A DNA stretch of 64,000 bases from Paenibacillus sp. (GTDB lineage: Bacteria; Bacillota; Bacilli; Paenibacillales; Paenibacillaceae), in the NCBI GenBank assembly GCA_031254035.1, contig JAIRVF010000033.1:1-64000 (forward strand). Direction: 5' to 3'. Positions within the stretch are counted from its first letter, which is position 1, and each line of letters opens with the position of its first letter. Below the pieces are notes generated by a model that saw only the letters and a list, made by a program, of their open reading frames with translations, was not told where the DNA came from and did not search any database. Below are positions 8,456 through 17,322 of the stretch, in pieces. Both the position numbers and the translations under genes were made by a program.

Positions 8456-11400
8456 GCCAATCCACCTCTTTCATTTTGCGGACAGCCACGTATACATCCC
8501 GTTGGTTGCCGATCGGTCCGTAGTAGTTAAATCCATAGCTGAGCTGCGCATATCCTCCGACCATTTGCGTCGGCTTCACATGTATTCTCGTCGGCGCATT
8601 GTGACTACCGCCGCGGTCCTTCGTAATTTCTGAACCCGGTACATTGATGTGCTTGTCTTGGGCGTGATACATGTACATCGTCCCTTTGGGCATCTTGTGG
8701 CTGACGACGGCGCGGGCGGTGACAACCCCATTGCGGTTGTAAACCTCTAGCCAGTCATTATCCTGTATATCGTTTGCCGCCGCATCATCATTGTTGAGCC
8801 AAACGGTTGGCCCTCCACGGAACAAAGTCAGCATGTGCAGGTTATCCTGGTATGTGCTGTGAATGTTCCATTTGCCATGTGGTGTAAGGTATCGAAGCAC
8901 TAGCGTATCCTTGCCTCCGGTAATTTGCTTGTCACGTGGTCCGAATACCATTGGCGGTAGGGTTGGTTTGTATACTGGGAGAGCTTCGCCAAACTGCAGG
9001 AAAATTTCATGATCGATATAGAAATGCTGTCTCCCGGTCAATGTGCGGAAAGGCACAAGCCGCTCGATGTTCGTCGTAAACGGCGAGTATCTTCTTCCCT
9101 TTTTATTAGAGCCGCTGAACACTGGCGTTGGAATAACCTCCCTCGGCTGTGCCGTAATGCTCTGGAATGTAATGCGCTCTGCCGCGCGGTCTGCGGAAAT
9201 GTCCTTCAGTTCTACTCCGGTATCCTGCTCCGCAGATTCCCATGCCCGCTGCGATACTTTGCCATTCGTTGCTGAAGAGATATTCAAAATAGCATCTGCC
9301 GCATTTCTGGCGGTTCGAAGCTTGGGCAGCCCATTTTTGATTGTGTCATCTTCGTAGGTCCCATTGATATGTTTCAGTTCTTCATATTCTTCAGCAACCG
9401 AAAAGCTGACGCCATGCGCCCCGACTTTCCCCGTAGCTAAATTTGGGCCAAGCGTGATGAATTTATCATAGATTTTCGTATAGTCGCGCTCAACAACTGT
9501 CAGATTTGGCATCGTTTTGCCGGGAATGGCTGCTATTTCACCTTTACGCCAATCCTTTACCTCACCAAAAGGCTGTGCAATTTCGTTGACCGAATCATGG
9601 GCAAGCGGTGTGCTCACAAGGTCTTTATACACCCCAGGCAGATAGGTTTTTGCCATTTCCGAGAAGGTCAGAGCAATTGTTCTATAGATATCCCAGTCCG
9701 AGCGAGATTCCCAAAGTGGATCCACCGCTGGATTAAACGGATGAACGAATGGGTGCATATCTGTCGAAGACAGATCCGTCTTTTCATACCAAGTTGCTGC
9801 CGGTAAAACCACATCGGCATACATCGGAGTCGCCGTCATCCGGAAGTCCAGGGCAACGAGCAAATCCAGTTTACCTTCCACATCTTCGCGCCAGACCATT
9901 TCCTCCGGCTTTTCATCTTCATTGGGTGTCGAAAGCAGACTATCCGCTGCACCCAGCAAATGCTTCATAAAGTATTCCTGTCCCTTAGCCGAGCTCGAAA
10001 TCAGGTTCGAACGCCATACAAAAAGCGAACGCGGATAGTTCTCCGGCGCATCCGGATCTTCCGCTGCAAATTTGGTTTCTCCGGAGATGATTTGTTCCAG
10101 TGAATGCTTCACGATGTCTTCATTCGTCGTTTTGCCCTGTTTCGCTGCTTCCTCCGCAAACGTCAAACTATTTTTGTTAAACTGCGGATAGGATGGGAGC
10201 CAGCCAAGTCTGGCAGCAAGCACGTTATAATCAGCAGGATGCTTGTAGCGGATATCCCCACTCGTGGGCGATTTCAAAGAATCAGCACCCATTTCTTCAT
10301 ATTTCCACTGATCGGTAGCGAAGTAGAAGAATGACGTCGCGTTTTGCTGGCGAGGCGGTCCCTGCCAATCCTTAGCGAAGGCGACCGTAGACCAGCCCTC
10401 GATTGGGCGGCATTTTTCCTGTCCCACGTAGTGCGCCCAGCCTCCACCGTTTACACCTTGTGAAGCCGTCAGAATGACCAGATTCAAAATGGACCGATAG
10501 ATGGTATCGCTATTAAACCAGTGATTAATCCCTGCGCCCATAATAATCATGGAACGTCCACCGGTATCTATAGAATTTTGAGCAAATTCACGGGCAATTT
10601 GAATTACGACAGATGCTTTCACACCTGTTATTGGTTCCTGCCAAGCAGGCGTGTAATGGGAGTCGGCGTCCTCATATCCTGCTGTAGACTCGCTTCCAAC
10701 GCGCCCGATTCCATACTGGCTTAACATCAAATCATAGACGGTTACCGCTAAGCGTTCCGTTCCATCGGACAGTTTAATCTTTTTCGCAGGAATTTTGCGT
10801 TCAAACGTACCGTTGGCGTTGTTATCAAAAAATGGGAAGCAAATCGTCTGCCATTCGGCTGCATGAGTTTCCACAGACAATGCAGGGTCGATCCGGGAAC
10901 CGTCCTCACGTTCGAGAATTAGATTCCACTTCTGATCCTGCTCCCAGCGCTGGCCCATCGTCCCGTTTGGAGCGAGGATCTCTTTAGTCGTTTCATCGAT
11001 AATTACCGGCTTCCACTCGGCATGCTGCGAAGTATCTCCAAGATCGCTTGCCCGCAGGAAACGGCCTGCCTTATACACTCCCTCATGCTTATCAAGCAAG
11101 AGAAGGAAAGGCATGTCGGTATATTGTTTGGCGTAGTTCAGGAACAATGGCTCCTGACGCTCCTGATAGAATTCTTTTAAAATAACATGTGTCATGGCCT
11201 GGGCAATTGCCGCATCCGAACCCGGATTCGGAGCCAACCAGTTGTCGGCGAATTTCACATTTTCCGCATAGTCCGGTGCGACTGACACAACTTTGGTACC
11301 CTTGTACCGCACTTCCGTCATAAAATGAGCATCGGGTGTCCGAGTTAAAGGAACATTCGAACCCCACATAATGAGGTAACTGGCATTGTACCAATCGCTT

Positions 11401-12116
11401 GATTCCGGAACATCGGTTTGCTCACCCCAAATTTGTGGAGATGCAGGCGGCAAATCAGCATACCAATCGTAAAAGCTGAGCATTTCGCCCCCAAGCAGGG
11501 AAATGAATCTTGCCCCCGAGGCATAGCTGATCATCGACATGGCTGGAATCGGCGTGAATCCGGCAATTCGGTCGGGTCCATATTTGCGAATCGTATATAT
11601 TAACTGGGCGGAGATCAGCTTTGTGGCATCTTGCCAGGTCACGCGTACATGGCCGCCTTTCCCACGCGCTTGTTTATAAGATTTGGATTTCTCAGGGTCT
11701 TCGACAATGCTGGTCCAGGCAGCGACCGGGTCGCTATGTTCGCTTAACGCCTGATTCCACATTTTCCACAAACGGCCGCGCATATAAGGATATTTCACAC
11801 GGAGCGGGCTGTACTCGTACCAGGAAAACGAAGCTCCCCGCGGACAACCGCGCGGTTCGAATTCCGGCATGTCCGGTCCGCATGAAGGGTAATCAATCTG
11901 TTGATTTTCCCAGGTGATGATTCCGTTTTTGACGAATACCTTCCAGCTGCAAGAGCCTGTGCAATTCACGCCATGTGTAGTTCGCACGACCTTGTCATGA
12001 GACCAGCGTTTGCGGTACATATCTTCCCATTCCCGGCTTTTTTCCTCGAGTACGGACCAGTTGCCTGAATAACTCTCCAATCTTTTAAAGAACTGTAGTC
12101 CTGATTTTCGTTTCAT
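8445..12116 (-). CDS. narG: Respiratory nitrate reductase alpha subunit, Mo-bisMGD catalytic
   Basis: 1223 residues, near the usual 1220-1250. Reduces nitrate to nitrite at a Mo-bisMGD centre on the cytoplasmic side. The FS0 cluster motif HGVNCTGSC (HX3CX3C) is present near residue 50. The aspartate region that ligates Mo is in YDWYADLPPASPQIWGEQTD. The N-terminus KRKSGLQFFKRL is the vestigial twin-arginine-like segment of cytosolic NarG. ATG 12116 was chosen because homology begins there. AAGGAG lies 12 bases upstream, a slightly long spacing. In-frame sequence upstream to 12260 covers the promoter and does not look coding. Confidence 0.96.
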   Translation of the reverse strand: MKRKSGLQFFKRLESYSGNWSVLEEKSREWEDMYRKRWSHDKVVRTTHGVNCTGSCSWKVFVKNGIITWENQQIDYPSCGPDMPEFEPRGCPRGASFSWYEYSPLRVKYPYMRGRLWKMWNQALSEHSDPVAAWTSIVEDPEKSKSYKQARGKGGHVRVTWQDATKLISAQLIYTIRKYGPDRIAGFTPIPAMSMISYASGARFISLLGGEMLSFYDWYADLPPASPQIWGEQTDVPESSDWYNASYLIMWGSNVPLTRTPDAHFMTEVRYKGTKVVSVAPDYAENVKFADNWLAPNPGSDAAIAQAMTHVILKEFYQERQEPLFLNYAKQYTDMPFLLLLDKHEGVYKAGRFLRASDLGDTSQHAEWKPVIIDETTKEILAPNGTMGQRWEQDQKWNLILEREDGSRIDPALSVETHAAEWQTICFPFFDNNANGTFERKIPAKKIKLSDGTERLAVTVYDLMLSQYGIGRVGSESTAGYEDADSHYTPAWQEPITGVKASVVIQIAREFAQNSIDTGGRSMIIMGAGINHWFNSDTIYRSILNLVILTASQGVNGGGWAHYVGQEKCRPIEGWSTVAFAKDWQGPPRQQNATSFFYFATDQWKYEEMGADSLKSPTSGDIRYKHPADYNVLAARLGWLPSYPQFNKNSLTFAEEAAKQGKTTNEDIVKHSLEQIISGETKFAAEDPDAPENYPRSLFVWRSNLISSSAKGQEYFMKHLLGAADSLLSTPNEDEKPEEMVWREDVEGKLDLLVALDFRMTATPMYADVVLPAATWYEKTDLSSTDMHPFVHPFNPAVDPLWESRSDWDIYRTIALTFSEMAKTYLPGVYKDLVSTPLAHDSVNEIAQPFGEVKDWRKGEIAAIPGKTMPNLTVVERDYTKIYDKFITLGPNLATGKVGAHGVSFSVAEEYEELKHINGTYEDDTIKNGLPKLRTARNAADAILNISSATNGKVSQRAWESAEQDTGVELKDISADRAAERITFQSITAQPREVIPTPVFSGSNKKGRRYSPFTTNIERLVPFRTLTGRQHFYIDHEIFLQFGEALPVYKPTLPPMVFGPRDKQITGGKDTLVLRYLTPHGKWNIHSTYQDNLHMLTLFRGGPTVWLNNDDAAANDIQDNDWLEVYNRNGVVTARAVVSHKMPKGTMYMYHAQDKHINVPGSEITKDRGGSHNAPTRIHVKPTQMVGGYAQLSYGFNYYGPIGNQRDVYVAVRKMKEVDWLED

Positions 12117-12183
12117 TGGACACTTCAACTCCTTTTGCGAGAACAACAATGATTGGGGAATCAATGTGTCTACCATTCGTATA

Positions 12184-12232
12184 CCTTTATTATGAATACC
12201 GCGTTCATCCGTTCCTATTAGGGAAACTCCTA
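12184..12232 (-). promoter_or_regulatory. narG control region with NreC-like palindrome
   Basis: TAGGGAAACTCCTA at 12219-12232 is an imperfect palindrome (TAGG-N6-CCTA) resembling the two narK sites. On the minus strand CATAAT at about 12194-12189 can serve as a -10 box. The palindrome centre then falls near -41 from the predicted start, a standard activator position. No good -35 hexamer is seen. Confidence 0.45.
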
Positions 12233-12312
12233 TATCCCCGCGAAAATTCCCTTGGTTCACATATCAGAAAGTATAAAATCACTGCCCTGTTTCATAAGTT
12301 TATTGGGGTTCC

Positions 12313-12612
12313 CGCAAAGTATTTGGAATAAACATCGAAGCAAAGGCTCCACTCCGTACTTTTGCTCCGCAAAAGTGCCCCCTCTTTGAGCGGCGTCGGA
12401 CTTCTTTCCGATACTCTCCGTACTTTTGCTCCGCAAAAGTGCCCCCTCTTTGAGCGGCGTCGGACTTCTTTCCGATACTCTCAGTACTTTTGCTCCGCAA
12501 AAGCGCCCCTCTTTGAGCGGCACCCGGACTTCTTTCCGATACTCTCAGTACTTTTGCTCCGCAAAAGCGCCCCTCTTTGAGCGGCGTCGGACTTCTTTCC
12601 GATACTCTTTGT
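12313..12612 (-). repeat. Dispersed repeat element with four tandem ~64-bp units
   Basis: Between narG and the RIC gene, four units of 64, 64, 63 and about 64 bp lie head to tail (anchor CTTCTTTCCG at 12401, 12465, 12529, 12592 on the plus strand). Each unit holds a perfect stem-loop, ACTTTTGC-TCC-GCAAAAGT. Each also has a second imperfect stem around CTCAAAGAG. The flanks (12313-12352 and 12601-12612) match the flanks of the single-unit copy at 20997-21105, so the array is an internally expanded version of one dispersed element. Open frames across it are by-products of the periodicity. Confidence 0.85.
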
Positions 12613-12638
12613 CGGGGTGTTTTATAAGTCTGGAACAC

Positions 12639-12674
12639 AAAAAAGCCCCTATTTCGTCTAAACGAAAAGGGGCT
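12639..12674 (-). terminator. Terminator of the RIC gene
   Basis: On the minus strand AGCCCC..TTTCGT pairs with ACGAAA..GGGGCT around a short loop, followed by TTTTTTG. It begins ten bases after the RIC stop codon and would keep its transcripts from entering the repeat array and narG control region. Confidence 0.8.
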
Positions 12675-12684
12675 GATGCACTTA

Positions 12685-13383
12685 TTACAGGCCGGTTCGG
12701 AATGGTTTGAACAATATGTTGTTTTCCAAGTGAATATGTTCAAAGGTGTCTTTTTCAAGATGCGCCAAACGCTGATACACAAGACGATAGGTGCCGCAGG
12801 CATCCACCGGTATTTCAAAGTCAGATGTAATGTCCCGAAGCTCTTTCAACAGGTTTCCTGCATGCTCATGCTCATCTACAAGCTCGGCGATTTGCTGTTT
12901 CAACGAGGCAGCATGATCCGGGCCGTTTCCTGTAAAATATTGAGCCATGAGCGGAAATACATTTTGTTCCTCATCCGCCGTATGCTCCAGCAATTCCTGT
13001 TTCAATTCCTCGAAGATTTCTTCTACCCGCAAAAGCTCGGGACGATGTCCTCCGTGAACACGGGCCAGTTTCGTGACATAAGGCGTCATCGCTGGCAGTT
13101 CATCGCGCAAAAAGGCATGATGCTTATGCTGGATATAATCGATCATCTCCAGTTCGGTAAGTGCCGACGGACGACTTTCCTGATAATTTATGAACTCGGA
13201 CTCGATATGTTCCAGCTGCTTTAGCACCGTTTCTGGATCGAGATTTCTTTTTAAAGTCGCTTCCTCCAAAGGAACCTTGCCGCCGCAGCAATAATCGATC
13301 CGGAGCGTGCGGAATAAATCAGCGGTCTGGGGGATGGCTGTTACGATATCGGATACCTGGGTTTGAAGCGTAAATTGACTCAT
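12685..13383 (-). CDS. Iron-sulfur cluster repair di-iron protein (RIC, ScdA/YtfE family)
   Basis: 232 residues. The N-terminal ScdA-type domain (DUF542) has the YCCGG motif near residue 30. A hemerythrin-like domain follows with metal-binding histidines and glutamates in HKHHAFLRDE, LLEHTADEEQNVFP, VDEHEHAGN and EHIHLEN. Family members repair iron-sulfur clusters damaged by nitric oxide or oxidants. That fits beside a nitrate reductase, whose nitrite product leads to NO. Start ATG 13383 has GGAGG seven bases upstream; an upstream in-frame extension has no such site. Transcribed alone. Confidence 0.92.
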   Translation of the reverse strand: MSQFTLQTQVSDIVTAIPQTADLFRTLRIDYCCGGKVPLEEATLKRNLDPETVLKQLEHIESEFINYQESRPSALTELEMIDYIQHKHHAFLRDELPAMTPYVTKLARVHGGHRPELLRVEEIFEELKQELLEHTADEEQNVFPLMAQYFTGNGPDHAASLKQQIAELVDEHEHAGNLLKELRDITSDFEIPVDACGTYRLVYQRLAHLEKDTFEHIHLENNILFKPFRTGL

Positions 13384-13564
13384 AATTGGACCTCCAATAA
13401 TAGCTTTTAATTTGGTCTCAAAATTGAAATAGTTCTTGGCATTTTCAAGCACTAATCAGATGTTGAGCCCTAATCTCTTGGTAGCAACTCTCACTTATTA
13501 GTGCCAGTATATGAAAATCTCGCCCCCATTAGAGTGATTGTGGTCATACAGAAATACAACAATC

Positions 13565-13580
13565 TGTGAATTATTTCTCA
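13565..13580. promoter_or_regulatory. Candidate Fnr/CRP-family operator
   Basis: TGTGA-ATTATT-TCTCA matches the Bacillus Fnr/CRP consensus TGTGA-N6-TCACA at nine of ten positions. It lies in the 322-base gap between the divergent RIC gene and a small membrane protein gene, so either could be its target. No well-placed -10 box was found on either side. The rest of the gap shows nothing recognisable. Confidence 0.35.
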
Positions 13581-13705
13581 TTCTCATGTCTCTTTGCTTG
13601 TCGGCGTTTGGAAAATTCTAAATGGCCTTCCATTTGATATGAATAATTTTAACTATTCAGTAAACCATATGAACTAATCAAAACGATGCAAGGGAGAAAA
13701 TCAAC

Positions 13706-13924
13706 TTGATGTATACAATATTGATCGGTATTGCAGTAATCGCCACCATTTTCTCGTTATACATGACCGTGTCCATCATGCGAAAACAACAACATAAAGA
13801 AGTCGATCATATTCACCCTACGGTCGCCAAGCATCCGTTACTTGCTAATCCCATCGTTATTCTCTACATAGCCTTCCCTGTACTCGTCCTTATAGGAGGC
13901 CTGGTTTGGTGGTATCTATCATGA
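13706..13924 (+). CDS. Small membrane protein with two transmembrane segments, unknown function
   Basis: About 72 residues with a helix at 4-22, a basic, histidine-containing loop (RKQQHKEVDHIHPTVAKHP) and a second helix at 47-69. TTG 13706 and ATG 13709 are adjacent in frame. AGGGAG lies nine bases before the TTG and 12 before the ATG, so the TTG is slightly favoured. It is followed after 38 bases by another small gene on the same strand. The family is not recognised. The length and topology resemble small accessory subunits of membrane complexes, but that is only a resemblance. It lies divergent from the RIC gene and near nitrate respiration. Confidence 0.6.
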   Translation: MMYTILIGIAVIATIFSLYMTVSIMRKQQHKEVDHIHPTVAKHPLLANPIVILYIAFPVLVLIGGLVWWYLS

Positions 13925-13962
13925 AAGGGTTAACTTAAATCGTTAGGTTAGGAGTGTTTTCT

Positions 13963-14271
13963 ATGGATAAAAGAAGATATTATGTATCCGTTCAATCCAA
14001 GACAATCATGGAAAATCAAGGCGATGCCGCGTATGAACTGGAGATTGATGCAACCCCGGATGAGGTGAACCAGCTGCGCAATCTATTTGATTCCATGTAT
14101 CATTTTGATATGGAAACCTACTTCCGCATGCATTATCCCGGTATCCCCGAACACTATAACAATGATGATGTCTTATTCGAACGGGACCTAAAAAATATTT
14201 ATCGGCTGCTGCATGAACTCGGAACGGGTGAAACAAAAGAGCATATCGTTTCGATGAATATTTTGGACTGA
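13963..14271 (+). CDS. Conserved small soluble protein, unknown function
   Basis: 102 residues, acidic, no signal or membrane segment. It begins MDKRRYYVSVQSKTI and includes YELEIDATPDEVNQLRNLF and a run of tyrosine, histidine and methionine residues. TAGGAG lies eight bases before ATG 13963; an in-frame GTG at 13954 overlaps that region and is less likely. It follows the small membrane protein gene and is closed by a clear terminator, so the two probably form a short transcript. The sequence looks like a genuine Bacillales protein family, but no function can be assigned. Confidence 0.7.
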   Translation: MDKRRYYVSVQSKTIMENQGDAAYELEIDATPDEVNQLRNLFDSMYHFDMETYFRMHYPGIPEHYNNDDVLFERDLKNIYRLLHELGTGETKEHIVSMNILD

Positions 14272-14280
14272 CTTTGAAGC

Positions 14281-14325
14281 AAAAAAAGATCTACTCCCTA
14301 ACTCTATTAAGGAACAGATCTTTTT
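14281..14325. terminator. Bidirectional terminator
   Basis: AAAAAGATCT and AGATCTTTTT form ten-base complementary arms around a 23-base loop, with T-runs on both strands. It separates the converging small gene (ends 14271, plus) and the oxidoreductase gene (ends 14346, minus). Confidence 0.8.
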
Positions 14326-14345
14326 CATTTTAGCTATATATGTTG

Positions 14346-15614
14346 CTATTTTGTTTGAACGGTATCCGGTGCATATTGATTCATAAACTCATTCAATTCG
14401 ATTGCCTGCCCACCATTTAGACGTGAGGTTTCCGCTGCAAAAGCGATCATATGGCTACGAACGGAAGCGGCAGCAGAGGTCAAGCTTTCCTGGCCGTTAT
14501 ATCCGCGAACCTGATTCAGGAAATCTCGGACAATGCCGCTGTCACCGCCGCCATGTCCACTCGACTGAGTAGGAATCTCGATCGTCGTTTTCTGATGGGT
14601 AAGAAAATCGTACAACGTGATTTGATCTCCTTCACCCCTCAGCTCACCTTGCGTCCCCATGATCTGGATTCTCCGCTCTTGCTCGAACGTAAATCCGCAC
14701 ATGCTGAACATCGCTGTTGCCCCGCCTTCAAATTCCATATTTACGACCTGGTGATCGACGACATTATTGTCGCTTCTGAATACGCATCGTCCGTAATCCG
14801 TCTCCTGCATTCCCTTAATGATATTAGGTTTTGTCAACTCGGTTGTAAAATGACCTGCCCAACCGCGGAATTCATCACTTAAATAAAAACGAGGTGCAGA
14901 GTACGCGCAGGTCGGTTCGACGTCGCAACTCAAACAGCGGTCAGCAGATTCAGCAGGCGCATTTCCTTCATGGAAATATTTTAGGGAGCCAAACGAGCTG
15001 ACCCGAAGGCATGGGCGGTCCATCAGCCAGGAGAGAACGTCCATGTCATGACAGGATTTGGCCAAAATCATCGGACTGGAAGTGTCGGAATTATTCCAGT
15101 TGCCCCGTACGAAGCTGTGGGCGATATGCCAGTAACCGACATTTTCATTGAGTTGAATGGAGACGATTTCGCCAATCCGTCCTTCCTGGATCACTTTTTT
15201 GATCGCGCTCCAAAACGGCGTGTATCTAAGCACATGACAGATCGTAAGCAGGCGATTCTGTTCCCGCGCCATTCCCTCCATCTCCAAACATTCCACAGGC
15301 GACGGTGACATCGGCTTCTCCAGGATGACATGATAATTTTGTTTCAACGCCTGCATGGTTGGACCATGATGCATTTGATCCTGCGTACAAACGATGGCGA
15401 TCTCTGCCAACCGTGGCTCATTCAGCAGTGGTTCCCAGGATTCATAACAGCGTTCTGGCGGAATGTTGTGCATTTCAGCAAATCTTGCCCGGCGATCCGG
15501 ATCAGCCTCAGCCACGGCAACAATTTCAAGCTCATGCGGATAATCTAAAGCATGTCTGGCGTAACTTCTGCCTCTTGCACCCGCTCCGATTAAAACTGCC
15601 TTAAGTTGATTCAT
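14346..15614 (-). CDS. Gfo/Idh/MocA family NAD(P)-dependent oxidoreductase
   Basis: 422 residues. The N-terminal Rossmann fold has AVLIGAGARGRSYA, and EKPMSPSP (VILEKP box) is the conserved lysine-proline motif of the family. The C-terminal alpha/beta domain includes a cysteine group CLSCDVEPTC that may bind a metal. Such enzymes oxidise or epimerise sugars, sugar acids or inositols. Start ATG has GGTAGGAG about ten bases upstream. It is the last gene of the importer operon, so it probably acts on the imported sugar. The substrate is unknown. Confidence 0.85.
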   Translation of the reverse strand: MNQLKAVLIGAGARGRSYARHALDYPHELEIVAVAEADPDRRARFAEMHNIPPERCYESWEPLLNEPRLAEIAIVCTQDQMHHGPTMQALKQNYHVILEKPMSPSPVECLEMEGMAREQNRLLTICHVLRYTPFWSAIKKVIQEGRIGEIVSIQLNENVGYWHIAHSFVRGNWNNSDTSSPMILAKSCHDMDVLSWLMDRPCLRVSSFGSLKYFHEGNAPAESADRCLSCDVEPTCAYSAPRFYLSDEFRGWAGHFTTELTKPNIIKGMQETDYGRCVFRSDNNVVDHQVVNMEFEGGATAMFSMCGFTFEQERRIQIMGTQGELRGEGDQITLYDFLTHQKTTIEIPTQSSGHGGGDSGIVRDFLNQVRGYNGQESLTSAAASVRSHMIAFAAETSRLNGGQAIELNEFMNQYAPDTVQTK

Positions 15615-15652
15615 GTTTGATTTCTCCTACCTTTATTGTGTTTGCAATTCTT

Positions 15653-17275
15653 TTATTTGGCATAACGTTCTGCGGCAGATTGATAGATGGCCACATAACG
15701 GTCCACGCCCATTTTTTCAATCGCAGCAACGTATTTATCCCAATTGTCGAATGATTCATTGCCGGTGATGAACTTGTCTTTCATTTCCGTAACATAGGTG
15801 TCAATATCTGTTTTAATGGTCGTTAGCTCACTTTGCTCATCCTGTGTGAAGTTAAACGGCGGCCAGACCTTTTCCTGCGGCAGTACGTAAGGCTCGGCTT
15901 TCTTTGCATTTTCGACGGAAGTTGGCAGCCCTTCAGCGCCTTTGAAATATTGCTGCTTCACAAAACCAGGGTAATATCCTCCAGGCCAAATCAAATATTG
16001 CCCAATCGCCTGGTCCAAATTCATGCCATTCGGGTTCTTTTTGATTTCATCCGTATAGTCGACGTTACCGCTAGCATCTTCTTTGTAGGTTTCATCCTTC
16101 CAGCCCATAAAGAACAGCTTGATCCCTTCTTCGCTGTAGAAATAATCCATCCATCGGATCATCGCTTCTGGATTTTTAGCCTTATCCGTGAGCACGAACA
16201 TACCGATGTTACCGAGCGGCGAACCCAAGTAGGTAAATTGCTGGTCACCATGCGGCCCCTTTAATACGTTCAGTCCGACATAACCTTGCTGATTGTAAAT
16301 CGCCACTGGATCGACATTGTCGACCACGCCGATTAAACCCTGCGTCCCTTTAGCATCAACTTCAGTACTCTTCACCGAGACGATATCTTGTTCCAGCAGC
16401 CCGTCTTTATAAAGCTTATTCACGAACTGTAGAAGCTCTTTGTAGCGGGGATCCGTTGGGATAAACCGTACCTTGCCGGTCGCGGGATCTGTATCCACGT
16501 TTATATTCGAATTACCGTGATTATTCAGCCCAAACGAACCTCTCAAATAGGCGACGATCCCATCCGTACCCACAGCTCCCCAGGCGATTTCATCCTTCTG
16601 GCCATTCCCGTTCGGATCTTTTTCTTTAAATGCCTTCAGCATGTTGTAAAGGTCATCAAGTGTCTCCGGCTGTTTCAGTCCGAGCTTATCCAGCCATTCC
16701 TGCTTCACCCAAGGTGTTCCGTACAAAACGGATTTGAATTCCGGATCGTAGATGGTCGGCAGGCCGTATATATTGCCATCCGGCATCGTGATGCCTTTTT
16801 TGATAATCGGGTATTTATCCATGAGTGCCTTGAAGTTGGGAGCATACTTATCGATAAGATCATTCAGCGGAATAAAAGCTCCCTGTTTGCCATACTTCAG
16901 CAGATCCGTCCGTGAAAAAGCTGATGCGTAAAAAAATTCCGGATAATCATTTCCGGCGAGAAGCAGATTCCGTTTTTCTTTTAACGTATCTTTCTGTACC
17001 GTATCCCAATTGATGTGGATATTGGTCTTTTTCTCGTAGTCATTCCACAGTCTAATGTTGTTCCAATCTGCGTTGGCAAAAAATTTGGCGGCAAAAGCTG
17101 ACACTGTAATTTTGTCATTCACGATCGGATATCCGCTTTGATTGATTTTGGCTTGCTCGGCATCCGGAGCTTTGTTGCCTTCTGAATCTGCCGATTTGCC
17201 AGAGCTGCATCCTGCAAGAACGGTAATGGATACCATGCAGGCCAGCAGCATTTTCCCCCTTTTATTTCCCTTCAT
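15653..17275 (-). CDS. Extracellular solute-binding lipoprotein of a CUT1-type sugar ABC importer
   Basis: 540 residues. A signal peptide ends in lipobox VLAGC, so the protein should be anchored at Cys23. The length and sequence (NPNGNGQKDEIAWG, a calcium-loop-like segment; RWMDYFYSEEGIKLFFMGW) fit the LipO/LplA-like group of large binding proteins that pair with LplB and LplC permeases. These usually bind oligosaccharides from plant or other polysaccharides. Start ATG has GGGAGG upstream. It lies between the permease genes and the oxidoreductase in one minus-strand operon. Confidence 0.88.
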   Translation of the reverse strand: MKGNKRGKMLLACMVSITVLAGCSSGKSADSEGNKAPDAEQAKINQSGYPIVNDKITVSAFAAKFFANADWNNIRLWNDYEKKTNIHINWDTVQKDTLKEKRNLLLAGNDYPEFFYASAFSRTDLLKYGKQGAFIPLNDLIDKYAPNFKALMDKYPIIKKGITMPDGNIYGLPTIYDPEFKSVLYGTPWVKQEWLDKLGLKQPETLDDLYNMLKAFKEKDPNGNGQKDEIAWGAVGTDGIVAYLRGSFGLNNHGNSNINVDTDPATGKVRFIPTDPRYKELLQFVNKLYKDGLLEQDIVSVKSTEVDAKGTQGLIGVVDNVDPVAIYNQQGYVGLNVLKGPHGDQQFTYLGSPLGNIGMFVLTDKAKNPEAMIRWMDYFYSEEGIKLFFMGWKDETYKEDASGNVDYTDEIKKNPNGMNLDQAIGQYLIWPGGYYPGFVKQQYFKGAEGLPTSVENAKKAEPYVLPQEKVWPPFNFTQDEQSELTTIKTDIDTYVTEMKDKFITGNESFDNWDKYVAAIEKMGVDRYVAIYQSAAERYAK

Positions 17276-17322
17276 CTTTCTTTCCTCCCTTTTGAATCAT
17301 CATCATTTATCCATTCAAGGGC

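Noticed and set aside
7901..8530. A 209-codon plus-strand frame
   Set aside because: Lies opposite narH, whose cysteine motifs are unambiguous; no homology and no ribosome site.
12352..12612. Possible CRISPR array
   Set aside because: The 64-bp units repeat end to end without unique spacers, and no cas genes are near.
12257..12818. Several open frames on both strands across the repeat array
   Set aside because: They exist because the 63-64 bp period rarely generates stops. Their proteins repeat the DNA period, lack ribosome sites, and overlap a terminator.
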